From: Lithobates sylvaticus | Taxonomy: Eukaryota > Chordata > Amphibia > Anura > Ranidae | DNA: 64,000 bases | Assembly: GCA_028564925.1 (NCBI GenBank) | Contig: CM053034.1 | Span: 157,598,048-157,662,047, forward strand | Reading direction: 5' to 3' | Position numbers and translations under genes: made by a program | Part shown: in pieces, positions 32,685 through 42,275 of the stretch | How the letters are laid out: every line of letters begins with the position of its first letter | Position numbering within the stretch: the stretch's first letter is position 1 | The notes under the pieces: generated by a model | Database searches by the model: none | Told to the model about the DNA's origin: nothing | Seen by the model: the letters and a program-made list of their open reading frames with translations, nothing else

Positions 32685-34664
32685 GTGCGCATCTCCTCTG
32701 CGTCCGCCCGCCCTAGCCTCCTGGAGTGTGGTTCCGCTCTGCCTGGTAACTCGATGCCGGCTACGCTGCCCCCGGTGGACTCTTTTCTCCCTGCGCCTGG
32801 CTGGGCGGGAGAAACCACTGAGGGGGATCTGTCATCTCCTGTATTGTGGCATGAAATGACCCTGCCTGCGCCCTGCAGGGCGGGAGAGTCATTCGTGCCC
32901 AATTCTTTATCCCAGCTATTTATGAATGTTCCTAATCTCCCTGCGCCCGGCAGGGCGGGAGATTCCTGTGGTACCACTGCCTCCACCGTTCATGCGATGC
33001 CTCCCCCAAATCTCCCCGCGCCCTGCGGGGCGGGTGCATCTGACCCGCCATCCAGTGCCCCACATGTTTTCGACCCCCCTGCGCATAGCGGGGCTGGGGT
33101 CTCCGCGTCCATGACAGCTTTACAGCCGCCAGTGCGGAGTCTCTCTGCGCCCTGCTGGGCGGGAGATTCGCGGTTGTCGCCCGCATCTCACCAGCCTGGG
33201 CTCACGGCACCATGTCCCCCTGCACCCGGATGGGTGGGTGGTCGGCGTGGTTCGCAGAATATGTATCGTGGCCTCCCCGCGCCCAGCGGGGCGGGCGACG
33301 TTTTCTCTGCACCAGCGCTCCACCCTCCTCCGACGCTCTGTGCTCACCACCACCTCCCTGCGCCCGGCGGGGCGGGTGGTTTTTGTTCCGCTCACACATC
33401 CCTTCCCTCCCCGGTTCATACGTACCTCCCTGCGTCCAACTGGGCGGGGGGTCCCCGGGGGCCACTTGCTTCTACGCAGCAGCCTGGTCTTCCTGCGCCC
33501 GGCAGGGCGGGAGGCTCCTTACCCAGGCCCGGGCTGGCGGCCGCAACCGCCCCGGGTCAGTCTCATGATGCCTGCAGACGTTCTTGTGTTTGTCCAGCCG
33601 CTGTCCTTGGCCAATCGGACTCTTCAGGGTTGGTGGTGGGACCCCCTCCCCTGGACCTGGTCGTCCGTCAACAGGGTCCTGCCGCCTCTTCTGTTCCTCC
33701 AGGTGACGGTCGTCCCGGACCCCTGCTTTCCATGGCCGTTCCGGCACCGGATGTCTCGCTGGGTCCTGCTGCTGGTCGCCCTTCATCGAACTTGCCTCCA
33801 CATCTCAGTGAGTATGACTGTAATTTAATTTGGGGTAGGGCGACTGAAGCTTCCGTATCGGACCCGCCGGAGGACCGCATTGCTTCGGTCGTGAGATCTG
33901 TTCTTTCCAGCATGGGGGTGTCGGGTCCAGCGACTGCCCCTCCCCCCGTTTCTGGTGGTGCTTTGTGGGCAGTCTCGCCTACAGGCACTCACTTGTCGGA
34001 GGAGGTGAAAGACAAGATTTGGCGCCGCGAATTCGTTGATTTTATTGCGCTGGTACCGCCGGACAGGGAAACAATAGACAAATCTCGGCGGATCGACGTA
34101 TCTACCCAGGGTGACAAGCCAAAACAGCTCCCACGGACGTTTGGAAACTGGCTCCAAGGGTTCTGCGCTTACGCGGGTGTGCTCTGCGAGTGGTTTCCGG
34201 AGTTAGCCACTTCCCTTTTTTGTTACCTGGACCTCATTTGGGGTGCTTACAAAATTTATGGCGGACAGTGTTGGTTTCACTACGACACTCAGTTCCGGCA
34301 AAAGATGGCGGCGCGTAAGGAGTTTTGTTTCAATTGTCAGGATGGCAGCCTGTGCCTGTTGCTCATGTGCCCCCACAGGCCTTCGTCCTTTCAGTCCCCG
34401 GCCGGCACTTCCCCCGGAGCGTCGGCCGCTCCGAAAAAGGGTGTTTGTTGGTTATTCAACGAAAGCCACTGCAAGTGGTACACCGCGTGCCGTTTCAAAC
34501 ACGAGTGCTCGGGTTGCGGTGGTGCACACCCCGCCAGCCGGTGCTTTCGGAGGGGTAAGCAACCAATTCCCAGGCCGGGCGCAAAGCCTGACCTTTCTAA
34601 GCCAGAGGTCGCCGGTGAACGTCTCAGAGATGCTTCCCTGGCTAGACCGGTACCCCCTTCATAG
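32685..34664 (+). CDS. Ngaro gag-like protein (fossil element part)
   Basis: A 659-residue open frame. The N-terminal third is proline-rich and built of eleven degenerate LPAPGxAG repeats (32784-33517). The C-terminal part has a helical stretch (LSEEVKDKIWRREFVDFIAL, then FGNWLQGFCAYAGV near 34140-34180) and a Cys/His-rich region (CWLFNESHCKWYTACRFKHE then CSGCGGAHPASRC, near 34445-34550), as in the nucleic-acid-binding end of DIRS-order gag proteins. The frame overlaps the start of the reverse-transcriptase frame. The gag role is by position and the Cys/His region; there is no sequence search behind it. Confidence 0.75.
   Translation: MRISSASARPSLLECGSALPGNSMPATLPPVDSFLPAPGWAGETTEGDLSSPVLWHEMTLPAPCRAGESFVPNSLSQLFMNVPNLPAPGRAGDSCGTTASTVHAMPPPNLPAPCGAGASDPPSSAPHVFDPPAHSGAGVSASMTALQPPVRSLSAPCWAGDSRLSPASHQPGLTAPCPPAPGWVGGRRGSQNMYRGLPAPSGAGDVFSAPALHPPPTLCAHHHLPAPGGAGGFCSAHTSLPSPVHTYLPASNWAGGPRGPLASTQQPGLPAPGRAGGSLPRPGLAAATAPGQSHDACRRSCVCPAAVLGQSDSSGLVVGPPPLDLVVRQQGPAASSVPPGDGRPGPLLSMAVPAPDVSLGPAAGRPSSNLPPHLSEYDCNLIWGRATEASVSDPPEDRIASVVRSVLSSMGVSGPATAPPPVSGGALWAVSPTGTHLSEEVKDKIWRREFVDFIALVPPDRETIDKSRRIDVSTQGDKPKQLPRTFGNWLQGFCAYAGVLCEWFPELATSLFCYLDLIWGAYKIYGGQCWFHYDTQFRQKMAARKEFCFNCQDGSLCLLLMCPHRPSSFQSPAGTSPGASAAPKKGVCWLFNESHCKWYTACRFKHECSGCGGAHPASRCFRRGKQPIPRPGAKPDLSKPEVAGERLRDASLARPVPPS
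32784..33517 (+). repeat. Eleven degenerate LPAPGxAG-coding repeats
   Basis: A G+C-rich box like CTGCGCCCGGCAGGGCGGGA recurs eleven times at intervals of about 50-80 bp. It encodes variants FLPAPGWAGE, TLPAPCRAGE, NLPAPGRAGD, NLPAPCGAGA, DPPAHSGAGV, SLSAPCWAGD, CPPAPGWVGG, GLPAPSGAGD, HLPAPGGAGG, YLPASNWAGG and GLPAPGRAGG, while the sequence between boxes is not conserved. Confidence 0.9.
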
Positions 34665-36198
34665 GGAGGCGCTGATTTTGAGCGACGGTTTGGACCGTGG
34701 CTTTTGGATCCCCTTTTTCCCATCGGACGCACCCACCATGGCGCCCAATCTAAAGTCGGCTGTGGAATTCGAGTCCGTCGTTGCCGGGAAGCTCCGGAAG
34801 GAAATTGAATTGGGGCGGATGGCTGGCCCATTTGACCTCCCCCCCTTTTGCAACCTGAGGGTATCCCCCCTTGGTGTAGTCCCCAAAAAGGCGGAGGGGA
34901 AATTCCGCCTCATCCATCACTTGTCGTACCCTTCTGGCTCCTCGGTTAACGACGGCATCGACAAGGAAGAATCCAGGGTCCACTACGCCTCCTTTGATAG
35001 GGCGCTTCAGTTAGTGAGGGCTGCCGGTAGGTCGGCGTTGCTGGCTAAGGCGGACATAGAGTCCGCCTTTCGCCTCCTCCCGGTCCACCCGGACTGTTTC
35101 CACCTCCTGGGCTGTTACTTTCAAGGAAGCTATTTTTTCGACATGTGCCTACCCATGGGTTGTGCCATCTCGTGTTATTTCTTTGAGCTGTTTAGCAGCT
35201 TCCTTGAATGGGTGGTTGCTCAGGAGGCTGGTTGCCAGTCCTTGTTGCACTACTTGGATGACTTTCTCTTTGTGGGCCCAGCGGACAGTGGTCGGTGCCA
35301 GCAGCTGCTTACTGTTTTTCAGGACACTTGCCGGTGTTTCGCGGTGCCACTGTCCGCTGAGAAGACTGAAGGCCCGGTGACTGTTCTGGCTTTCCTGGGA
35401 ATCGAGATTGACACGGAGGCGATGGTCTTTCGATTGCCAGAGGACAAGCTAGCCAGGCTCCTTTCCCTTGTCCGCTTGGCCAAAGGTGCCAAGAAGTTGC
35501 AGTTGAAACAACTGCAATCTCTGTTGGGTCACCTGGTTTTTGCCTGCAGGGTTATTCGGATGGGGAGAGCCTTCTGCAGGCGCCTGGCATGGGCCATGAA
35601 AGGGGTGTCTGCCCCTCACCACTATGTTCGGATCACCAGGCCCATGCGTGCCGACTTGGGGATTTGGTTGTCATTCCTTCAAGCCTACAATGGCCAGTCT
35701 TGTTGGCAGCGGGAGGAAGTGCCGAACCCACAGCTGGAGCTATACACCGATGCAGCAGGCTCCTGTGGCTTCGGCGCTTTCTTTCAGGGAACATGGTCTG
35801 CTGAGCGGTGGCAGGCCTCATGGGCCCGCTTGGGTTTGTTGGGCAACCTCACCCTCCTGGAGCTCTTTCCGATAATTGTTGCTATTGAGCTTTGGGGTGA
35901 ACGGTTGCGTGATCATCAAGTGGTCTTCTGGTCCGATAATATGAGTGTGGTGCAGGTAGTGAACAAGCAGTCAGCCAGTTCCCCCCCAGTAGTTTCTTTG
36001 CTTCGGTTTTTAGTTTTGAAGTGTTTGCAATTTAATATTTGTGTTAGGGCTAAGCATGTTCCCGGGACGGCTAATGATGTTGCTGATGCTCTCTCCCGTT
36101 TACAGCTCGATCGTTTCCGCTCTCTGGTTCCGTCGGCCTCCCTGGAGGGCCTTCCTTGTCCGGCCCACTTATGGAACCTCGTTTCGGAGGCCTACTGA
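34243..36198 (+). CDS. Ngaro reverse transcriptase - RNase H (fossil element part)
   Basis: An open frame of 651 codons; the recognisable domain starts near residue 130, and the earlier part overlaps the gag-like frame. Reverse transcriptase motifs in order: FRLIHHLSYP, LAKADIESAFRLLPV, CLPMGCAISC and the catalytic LHYLDDFLF (YLDD near residue 336). RNase H follows with LYTDAAGSCGFGAFF near residue 500, a Leu-Glu pair (TLLELFPI) and WSDNMSVVQVVN, ending in KHVPGTANDVADALSR. The DIRS-order layout (no integrase, no protease) fits Ngaro. Confidence 0.93.
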   Translation: MLTKFMADSVGFTTTLSSGKRWRRVRSFVSIVRMAACACCSCAPTGLRPFSPRPALPPERRPLRKRVFVGYSTKATASGTPRAVSNTSARVAVVHTPPAGAFGGVSNQFPGRAQSLTFLSQRSPVNVSEMLPWLDRYPLHREALILSDGLDRGFWIPFFPSDAPTMAPNLKSAVEFESVVAGKLRKEIELGRMAGPFDLPPFCNLRVSPLGVVPKKAEGKFRLIHHLSYPSGSSVNDGIDKEESRVHYASFDRALQLVRAAGRSALLAKADIESAFRLLPVHPDCFHLLGCYFQGSYFFDMCLPMGCAISCYFFELFSSFLEWVVAQEAGCQSLLHYLDDFLFVGPADSGRCQQLLTVFQDTCRCFAVPLSAEKTEGPVTVLAFLGIEIDTEAMVFRLPEDKLARLLSLVRLAKGAKKLQLKQLQSLLGHLVFACRVIRMGRAFCRRLAWAMKGVSAPHHYVRITRPMRADLGIWLSFLQAYNGQSCWQREEVPNPQLELYTDAAGSCGFGAFFQGTWSAERWQASWARLGLLGNLTLLELFPIIVAIELWGERLRDHQVVFWSDNMSVVQVVNKQSASSPPVVSLLRFLVLKCLQFNICVRAKHVPGTANDVADALSRLQLDRFRSLVPSASLEGLPCPAHLWNLVSEAY

Positions 36199-37073
36199 AT
36201 CTCTTTCGGTCGTCGCTGTCTGCGCGAACATGGGCGTCTTACTGCAGGGTTTGGCATGAGTGGTCGCACATTTCGGGCGGTGAGTTTTCCATTTATTCTT
36301 CTTCTGATAGGCGCATGGCTTTGTTTGTCTATTTGGTTCACTTACTGCAAAAGGGTGTTGCGGGTTCCACTGTCTCCTCGTCTTTATCAGCGCTGTCCTT
36401 TTGGTTTCAGCTCCTAGGTTGGGAGGACATTACTAAAGCGTTTCCGGTTCGACGGATGCTGCGGGGTTGGAAGCGTGCTACTCATTCCCCCGACTCCAGG
36501 CGCCCGGTTTCCCTTCAGATCCTATCGGGCATTCTTTCCACGTTGCCTTCGGTGTGCTCTTCGGAATTTGAGACCCTCCTGTTTCGCGTGGCGTTTTCTT
36601 GGGCGTTCTTCGGCGCTTTTCGCGTTAGCGAACTAGTTTCGAGAGCTACGTCGACGGTGGGCGGCATCCTGTCGGCGGACGTCGTTTTCGCGGAGCATAG
36701 TGTGACTGTCCTGTTGCGTACTTCGAAGACCGACAACATGGGCAGGGGCCGGAGGGTGGTATTGTACCCTTGTGGTGGCCCCTTTTGCCCGGTATCTTTG
36801 GCCTCTCTTTTCCGTTCTGCGCGCCCCCCTTCTCTAGCTTTTTTCGTTCATTCCGATTCTTCCTCTCTAAGTAGGTTTCAATTTTTAAGTGTTTTTCGTC
36901 GATGTCTCGAGGTTATGGGACTTCCTTCGCGTGATTTTTCTATGCACTCGTTTCGCATCGGTGCGGCCACCGCTGCGTCTGGCTTGGGTTTTTCCGATGT
37001 GGAACTTCAGCGTCTGGGTAGATGGGAATCATCTCGTTTTACATTGTATGTTCGTCCACATCTGTTGTGTTAA
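36156..37073 (+). CDS. Ngaro tyrosine recombinase (fossil element part)
   Basis: 305 residues. The N-terminal half (ARTWASYCRVWHEW and SSSLSALSFWFQLLGW) looks like the SAM-like core-binding domain; the catalytic half has Arg156 (GAFRVSELVS), His264-x-x-Arg267 (MHSFRIGAAT), Trp290 (LGRWES) and Tyr298 (FTLYVRP), the R-HxxR-W-Y set of tyrosine recombinases. DIRS-order elements use this enzyme in place of a DDE integrase to insert the circular copy. It slightly overlaps the RNase H frame upstream and the hydrolase frame downstream. Confidence 0.93.
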   Translation: MSGPLMEPRFGGLLNLFRSSLSARTWASYCRVWHEWSHISGGEFSIYSSSDRRMALFVYLVHLLQKGVAGSTVSSSLSALSFWFQLLGWEDITKAFPVRRMLRGWKRATHSPDSRRPVSLQILSGILSTLPSVCSSEFETLLFRVAFSWAFFGAFRVSELVSRATSTVGGILSADVVFAEHSVTVLLRTSKTDNMGRGRRVVLYPCGGPFCPVSLASLFRSARPPSLAFFVHSDSSSLSRFQFLSVFRRCLEVMGLPSRDFSMHSFRIGAATAASGLGFSDVELQRLGRWESSRFTLYVRPHLLC

Positions 37074-37683
37074 ATTTTCAGGTTCTCGTCCGGTCTTGGT
37101 GTGGATTATCGGTGACTCTTTCATTTACTGGGCCGCCCGCCGTGCGGAAGTCCGGACCTACGGGAGGAACTTGGATTTCGACTATGATCTGGCCAGGGTC
37201 CGCTGGCTCGGGCTTCGCGGGTTAAGATGGTCCCAGGTCCTTCCGGAATGCCTGCAACTCCGTGCACACGTGTCTGGTTCCATTGTTTTGGTACTCCATG
37301 CTGGTGGCAATGATGTGGGCTTCCTGCGTTCTGTGGACCTGATTTCTGCAATCAAGCAAGACATTGCCTACTGTTTTGCTGTTTTCACCAATTTGGTCCT
37401 CATTTGGTCAGAAATCGTGCCTCGTTCGGTATGGGCGCGTGTGATCCCGGGCCCTAGTTTGGAGCGCTTTCGTAGGAAGGTTAATGCGCAAGTTTCCAAA
37501 TTTGTTCGACAGCTTGGGGGCTTCGTTGTTCGTCACAGGGATTTGGAGGGTGATAATTCTGACCTTTTGAGACCAGATGGTGTTCACCTCAATGACATTG
37601 GCTTAGACATCTTTAATCTTGGTCTACAACGGGGTGTGGAACAGGTGCTGGCTGCGGTGGGGCGCCCGCCAGTTGTTCACTGA
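36889..37683 (+). CDS. Ngaro SGNH hydrolase-like protein (fossil element part)
   Basis: A 264-codon frame overlapping the end of the recombinase frame; the domain proper begins near residue 68. It has the SGNH blocks in order: IIGDSFIYW (Ser, near residue 74), a Gly block (RGLRWSQ), HAGGNDVG (Asn, near residue 139) and RPDGVHLNDIG (Asp/His, near residue 230). Such an extra hydrolase is known in vertebrate Ngaro elements. Its role in the element is not established; lipid or membrane contact has been proposed for the similar domain of CR1/L2 LINEs. Confidence 0.88.
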   Translation: MFFVDVSRLWDFLRVIFLCTRFASVRPPLRLAWVFPMWNFSVWVDGNHLVLHCMFVHICCVKFSGSRPVLVWIIGDSFIYWAARRAEVRTYGRNLDFDYDLARVRWLGLRGLRWSQVLPECLQLRAHVSGSIVLVLHAGGNDVGFLRSVDLISAIKQDIAYCFAVFTNLVLIWSEIVPRSVWARVIPGPSLERFRRKVNAQVSKFVRQLGGFVVRHRDLEGDNSDLLRPDGVHLNDIGLDIFNLGLQRGVEQVLAAVGRPPVVH

Positions 37684-37693
37684 CAGGCGGGTG

Positions 37694-38086
37694 GCGGTTT
37701 TTTGACCTTGCCAGCATAAAATGGCTGCTGTTTATGGAAATGGGAAGCAGACGGCCTGTCCAGCACTTATGGTAAGGACAGGCCTTCCCCCCTTCTTATC
37801 TCCTTCCCCTACGTTGGATTATGTGCTCACAGTATAACTGTGACAGGCACTGTTTGAAATATTCATTTGTTTGAACTATTCATTGGTTATATGTTGGACT
37901 TAAAGAAATTTACTATTCATTGGTTATGTGTTGGATTTAAAGAAATAAAAGCTGTGGCCTTGCCCTTTCCAACTTAGCAGTTGTCAGCGTGTTATTTATT
38001 GGTATGAAGGGGCAAGGGTTAAAAGAAGGTTATACAATTAAATTATAGTTCATAGTACCTGGACTAATTGCACCTCAGCAGTCATG
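37694..38086 (+). repeat. Ngaro B1 repeat
   Basis: 393 bp starting GCGGTTTTTTGACCTTGCC, with AATAAA near its middle that could polyadenylate the element RNA; repeated as B2. Confidence 0.92.
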
Positions 38087-38271
38087 AAGGCCTCTTGACC
38101 CCATAGGGAAAGAGAGCCCTGACTGTTGGGGGCATGTCCAGTTCGGGCCGAAGTGACCAAAGGGTCTTTAAAGATTGGTGGGGGTGTGGGTTGGGCTGGG
38201 CCTGAGCTCGACAAAAGTGCCACGCCCAGAAAATTCTGGAGCCTTCTGGAAGATCCGTTGGGAAGAGCTGC
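38084..38271 (+). repeat. Ngaro A2 repeat
   Basis: Second copy of A, directly abutting B1 through a shared ATG. Confidence 0.92.
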
Positions 38272-38316
38272 CCACCCTCCCGCCCTATAATTTTCTTTGG
38301 TACGTCACAGCTTGCT

Positions 38317-38709
38317 GCGGTTTTTTGACCTTGCCAGCATAAAATGGCTGCTGTTGATGGAAATGGGAAGCAGACGGCCTGTCCAGCACTTATGGTAAGG
38401 ACAGGCCTTCCCCCCTTCTTATCTCCTTCCCCTACGTTGGATTATGTGCTCACAGTATAACTGTGACAGGCACTGTTTGAAATATTCATTTGTTTGAACT
38501 ATTCATTGGTTATATGTTGGACTTAAAGAAATTTACTATTCGTTGGTTATGTGTTGGATTTAAAGAAATAAAAGCTGTGGCCTTGCCCTTTCCAACTTAG
38601 CAGTTGTCAGCGTGTTATTTATTGGTATGAAGGGGCAAGGGTTAAAAGAAGGTTATACAATTAAATTACAGTTCATAGTACCTGGACTAATTGCACCTCA
38701 GCAGTCATG
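38317..38709 (+). repeat. Ngaro B2 repeat
   Basis: Second copy of B, same length as B1, three differences; ends the element. A 45-bp unique spacer (38272-38316) separates it from A2. Confidence 0.92.
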
Positions 38710-38771
38710 TCAGCGTGCACAACAAGGAAGTTTGATCCTGGTTGTTTTGTTTTCTATTAACACCCTTTATG

Positions 38772-39146
38772 CATAGCTCCCAACTGTCCCTGATTTGGAG
38801 GGACTGTCCCTGATTTGCAGCAATGTCCCTCTGTCCCTCATTCCTCCTCATTTGTCCCTCATCTTGGTCTAATCTATATATATATGTTTTTAAAATGCAC
38901 CTTTTAGCTATCAAAAAGTGTTTCCCAGCACTAAACCTTTCATCTACTTTCTAAATTGCTGCATTTGTAATTTCCAAAAGCCAATATAAAGGAATAGCAG
39001 TGGTAAAAAAGCACTTGTGGGTTTAACCAATCTTGTTTTTTTGTACAATTCTCTTTTAAGGGGGCGTAGCAAGGGGTGTGTCCTATACCTGCATACTTTT
39101 GCTGATAGGTGTCCCTCATTCCCATCTCAAAAAGTTGGGAGGTATG
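38772..39146. mobile_element. MITE with 9-bp target duplication
   Basis: Inverted termini CATAGCTCCCAACTGTCCC and (inverse of right) CATACCTCCCAACTTTTTG. It is flanked by the perfect 9-bp repeat CCCTTTATG (38763-38771 and 39147-39155). A 9-bp duplication suggests a Mutator-like element, though 8-bp hAT slippage is possible. Left half carries a run of GTCCCT phrases. Confidence 0.8.
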
Positions 39147-39155
39147 CCCTTTATG

Positions 39156-39408
39156 TGCCATCGTATGTGATCTGAGTGTACCAGTACCAGTGCACCATAA
39201 AATGTGAGTTTTTATATTTTATATTGGCCTTTATTAAAGTTTAAGTTAAAGGACTCAGCACTATGTCAGTCCTCTCTATTCTATATGAGCAATACTACAC
39301 AAGACTGGTATATTATATATTGCAAGCACCTAGCAGGAGCCAGGAACATCAGGACTATTGCAAGTTACCATATAGCATAATACCATCCACTAGAGGATTT
39401 TACACCCC
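39156..39408. other. No recognised feature
   Basis: Short AT-rich spacer between MITEs. Confidence 0.4.
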
Positions 39409-39411
39409 TTA

Positions 39412-39815
39412 TGCCCCGTACACACGATAGGATTTTCCGATGGAAAATGTGTGATAGGACCTTGTTGTCAGAAATTCCGACCGTGTGTAGGCTCATCACA
39501 CATTTTTCATAGGAGATTCCGTCACAAATCTGGTTCTCAAATTTTCCGACAACAAAATCCGTTGATTGTGTGTACACAATTCTGACGCACAAAGTGCCAC
39601 GCATGCTCAGAATCAAGCAGAAAAGCAGCACTGGCTATTGAACTTAATTTTTCTCGGCTCGTCATACATGTTGTACGTCACCGCGTTCTTGACGTTCAGA
39701 ATTTTCGACCAACTTTGTGTGACCGTGTGTATGCAAGACAAGTTTGAGCCAACATCCGTCAGAAAAAATCCCCATGGATTTTGTTGTCGGAAAATCCTAT
39801 CGTGTGTACAGGGCA
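39412..39815. mobile_element. PIF/Harbinger-type MITE, TGCCCYGTACACAC family, copy 2
   Basis: TTA at 39409-39411 and 39816-39818; termini TGCCCCGTACACACG and GTGTGTACAGGGCA. Same family as 25710-26147, with the other TWA variant as target. Confidence 0.85.
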
Positions 39816-39818
39816 TTA

Positions 39819-40141
39819 CAGTGGAAGGCGCATGGTGACCTGTATTAGGTCCAAAGTGGAGGTGAGCGCAGAAGGTGGAGGGATACTGAAGGTGTTTGTG
39901 TGTCTGCCCTGTACCATCTAATCCTCTGGATGTCTTTGGACTGCACTCTTTAACCATTGGAGTCTACTGCTTTATTGGTTTATATGGACTCCACCACTGT
40001 GATGATATTCTATTGTAATGTTATTAGGAGTATTTTTTATTTAAAGTGACAGTTTGAGTGACTTCACTTAAATGATTTGCATTTTTTATATTCTTTTAAA
40101 TTTTTGTCATTACTTTCTTTATTATGTTGATTGATTTATTG
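39819..40141. other. No recognised gene
   Basis: AT-rich; no element ends visible. Confidence 0.4.
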
Positions 40142-40710
40142 TATTGCTGCCCATCACTGAAGGTTCACACATAAGGCATATAAAGTTTATTTATCATTTC
40201 GGGGAGCGCTGTATCAATCTTAACACTATTTAATACATTTTTAATATTCAAAGCAAACTCCCCCATCCATCCATCCATCCATCCATCCATGTCTCTATCT
40301 ATGCTTTATTTTGTTGAGAAATCACTTTAAAAAAACACCCCCCTAGCATTTCTGGCCGTCACCATCTTGAGCAAGAGCAATGATTCATGTAACATTTACT
40401 TCCTGGATTCCATCTGCCTTTAGCTCAGGCCTGCATGAGTGTGTGCTTAGTTGAGAAAAACCCTCCTCCCCTCCTGAAGACTCCAACATCATTTGCCTAG
40501 GCATGAAACCAGGAAGTAACTGAAGTAATGGTAATAAAAAAAAAAAAACTTTAAAACAAGTAAATATGGTATACTTTTCCATCTATTTACTAAGACTAGG
40601 AGCATGAGGATTAAAAATAATGTTAAGTGATTATGTTGATTAACGGAGACAAGTACACACTATAGACGGATATGCTTTATTCATATTTCATATCTGAGGT
40701 TTACAATCAC
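40142..40710 (-). mobile_element. Uninterrupted inverted copy of the repeat at 27718-29506
   Basis: Matches the left copy along its length in reverse orientation and lacks the 1.2 kb TTAA insertion. It also differs by an expanded (CCAT)n run at 40263-40290, where the left copy has only about three GGAT units. Confidence 0.85.
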
Positions 40711-40796
40711 TTTACGTGTTCTATAAATCTCACCTTGCTAGCAGTGCAGATGGAGGAATCTATCACTGCTGGCCATTGCATATAAACAAATCAGGC

Positions 40797-41240
40797 TTAA
40801 AAGAAGTTGTAAAGTCAGAAGGTTTTTTTATTTTAATGCATTCTATGCATTAAGATATAAACCCTTCTGTGTGCAGCAGCCCCCCTAATACTAACCTGAC
40901 TCCATCTGGATCCAGTGATGTTGCAGGAGAGTCTCGCCTGCCCGGGACTCTCCCTCCTCATTGGCTGAGACAGCAGCATGGCGCCATTGGCTCCCACTGC
41001 TGTCAATCAAAGTCAATGCGCCAATGAGGAGATGCGGGGCTGAAAAGCGTCTCCGTGTCTAAATGGACACACAGAGCAGCAGCTCGGGTGCCCCCATATA
41101 AAGCTGCTTGCTGTGGGGGCACTCAGCAGGAAGGAGGGGCCAGGAGAGCATGTGGGGGACCAGAGAAGAGGAGGATGGGGGCTGTTGTGTGCAAAACCAT
41201 TCCACAGAGCAGGTAAGTATAACATATTTGTTATTTTTAA
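40797..41240 (+). mobile_element. MITE-like repeat with splice-donor motif
   Basis: Starts TTAAAAGAAGTTGTAAAG, has the hairpin phrase TTTTAATGCATTC ... TGCATTAAGATA and later CAG|GTAAGTATAACAT (GT at 41213). A related segment lies at 12172-12590. Right end not fixed. Confidence 0.5.
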
Positions 41241-42275
41241 ATGAAAAAAAAAATTATTTCATAATAGGACAAATGAATCCACTGACAAGAGCTATAAAGA
41301 TATATATTTTTTATTAATTCCTGAAATGAAAGTACATACAAGAGCCTATAATAAAAATCACAAAGCCGTGTTATTTCCACACATTTTCCTGTTTCCGCAC
41401 TTAAGAAAGTTGTGTATCCTCACTCTTCCAGCAGTGGCAGTGAGCAGTCCTTCCATTATACTGAAGGGGGTATCCCATGAGCACTGTCCAGTGCTGTAAT
41501 ACTAAAGAAGGGCTTATTCACATCATGTCCATTGAGCTGCATTTTGCTGCACACCTCCACACATGTATAGTACAGCAGTACCCATATGAAACTATTGTAT
41601 TCTATGTGCCCTGTTCACACCATTCATGTGTGTTGTTGTGCAGTAAACGGACACGGTGTGAAGAAGCTCTGTGCCGGTTCACACAAAGTACGGTGACTGT
41701 CATTTTTTTGCACTGGAAGAACGCCGGTCACACAGTTGTTATCTATGTGCCCTGTGGGCCCTGCAATGCAGCCTGGAGCCGCGGTAAAATGCAGACATTC
41801 TGCACTGTATCGTAGCGCACAGGAAGGCACTACATGTTACTGTACAGCAGCTCATCACACTGCACTGCTCTATGGTAACATGAATGATGTGTCAATTTGT
41901 GCGTTTCACATAAAGTTCACACAAAAAAAGGAAAAAAGAGCCTTGTGATGCGGTAGAACGTGCATCGCTCCGCCTCCTACCGCTGGCTCACTGCGACCGG
42001 AATGGACAGCTGCCTGCACACTAAACCGATCCAGTTTGATGTGTGGGCAGTGTGAACAGACCCCCAATAATCAAAATAAAATATCCGACTTCCTCTTCCT
42101 AATTATAGTTGGACAATCACACTCTTTTTTTGCAAGACGTTAAAAAATAAATAATTCCAATCTGGCCTCTTCCTCCCTTTATAGCCGACCAAATCACGCT
42201 CCTTTCTTGCAAAAAGTGACACTAAACTCTGTTTTTAAAAAAAGTAATGTTCTGTTCAGGTATGTGTTGTTAAAG
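41241..42275. other. No gene recognised
   Basis: Contains phrases in both directions (for example GTTCACAC and GTGTGAA around 41610-41670) that suggest an old hairpin element, but no clean ends. Confidence 0.4.

Larger units (their letters stand above)
31882..38709 (+). mobile_element. Ngaro-type (DIRS-order) tyrosine-recombinase retroelement, nearly whole
   Basis: The element has the split direct repeats diagnostic of Ngaro: A1 (31882-32069), coding region, B1 (37694-38086), A2 (38084-38271), B2 (38317-38709). The same trinucleotide ATG stands at the left end, at the B1/A2 junction and at the right end, as expected for an element that circularises and inserts by recombination. Coding parts in order are gag-like, reverse transcriptase-RNase H, tyrosine recombinase and SGNH hydrolase, the set known from vertebrate Ngaro elements. 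A1 and A2 differ at about 3 of 188 positions and B1 and B2 at 3 of 393, so the insertion is young. It looks nearly whole, with about one or two apparent breaks. GC content is much higher than its surroundings. Confidence 0.93.
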
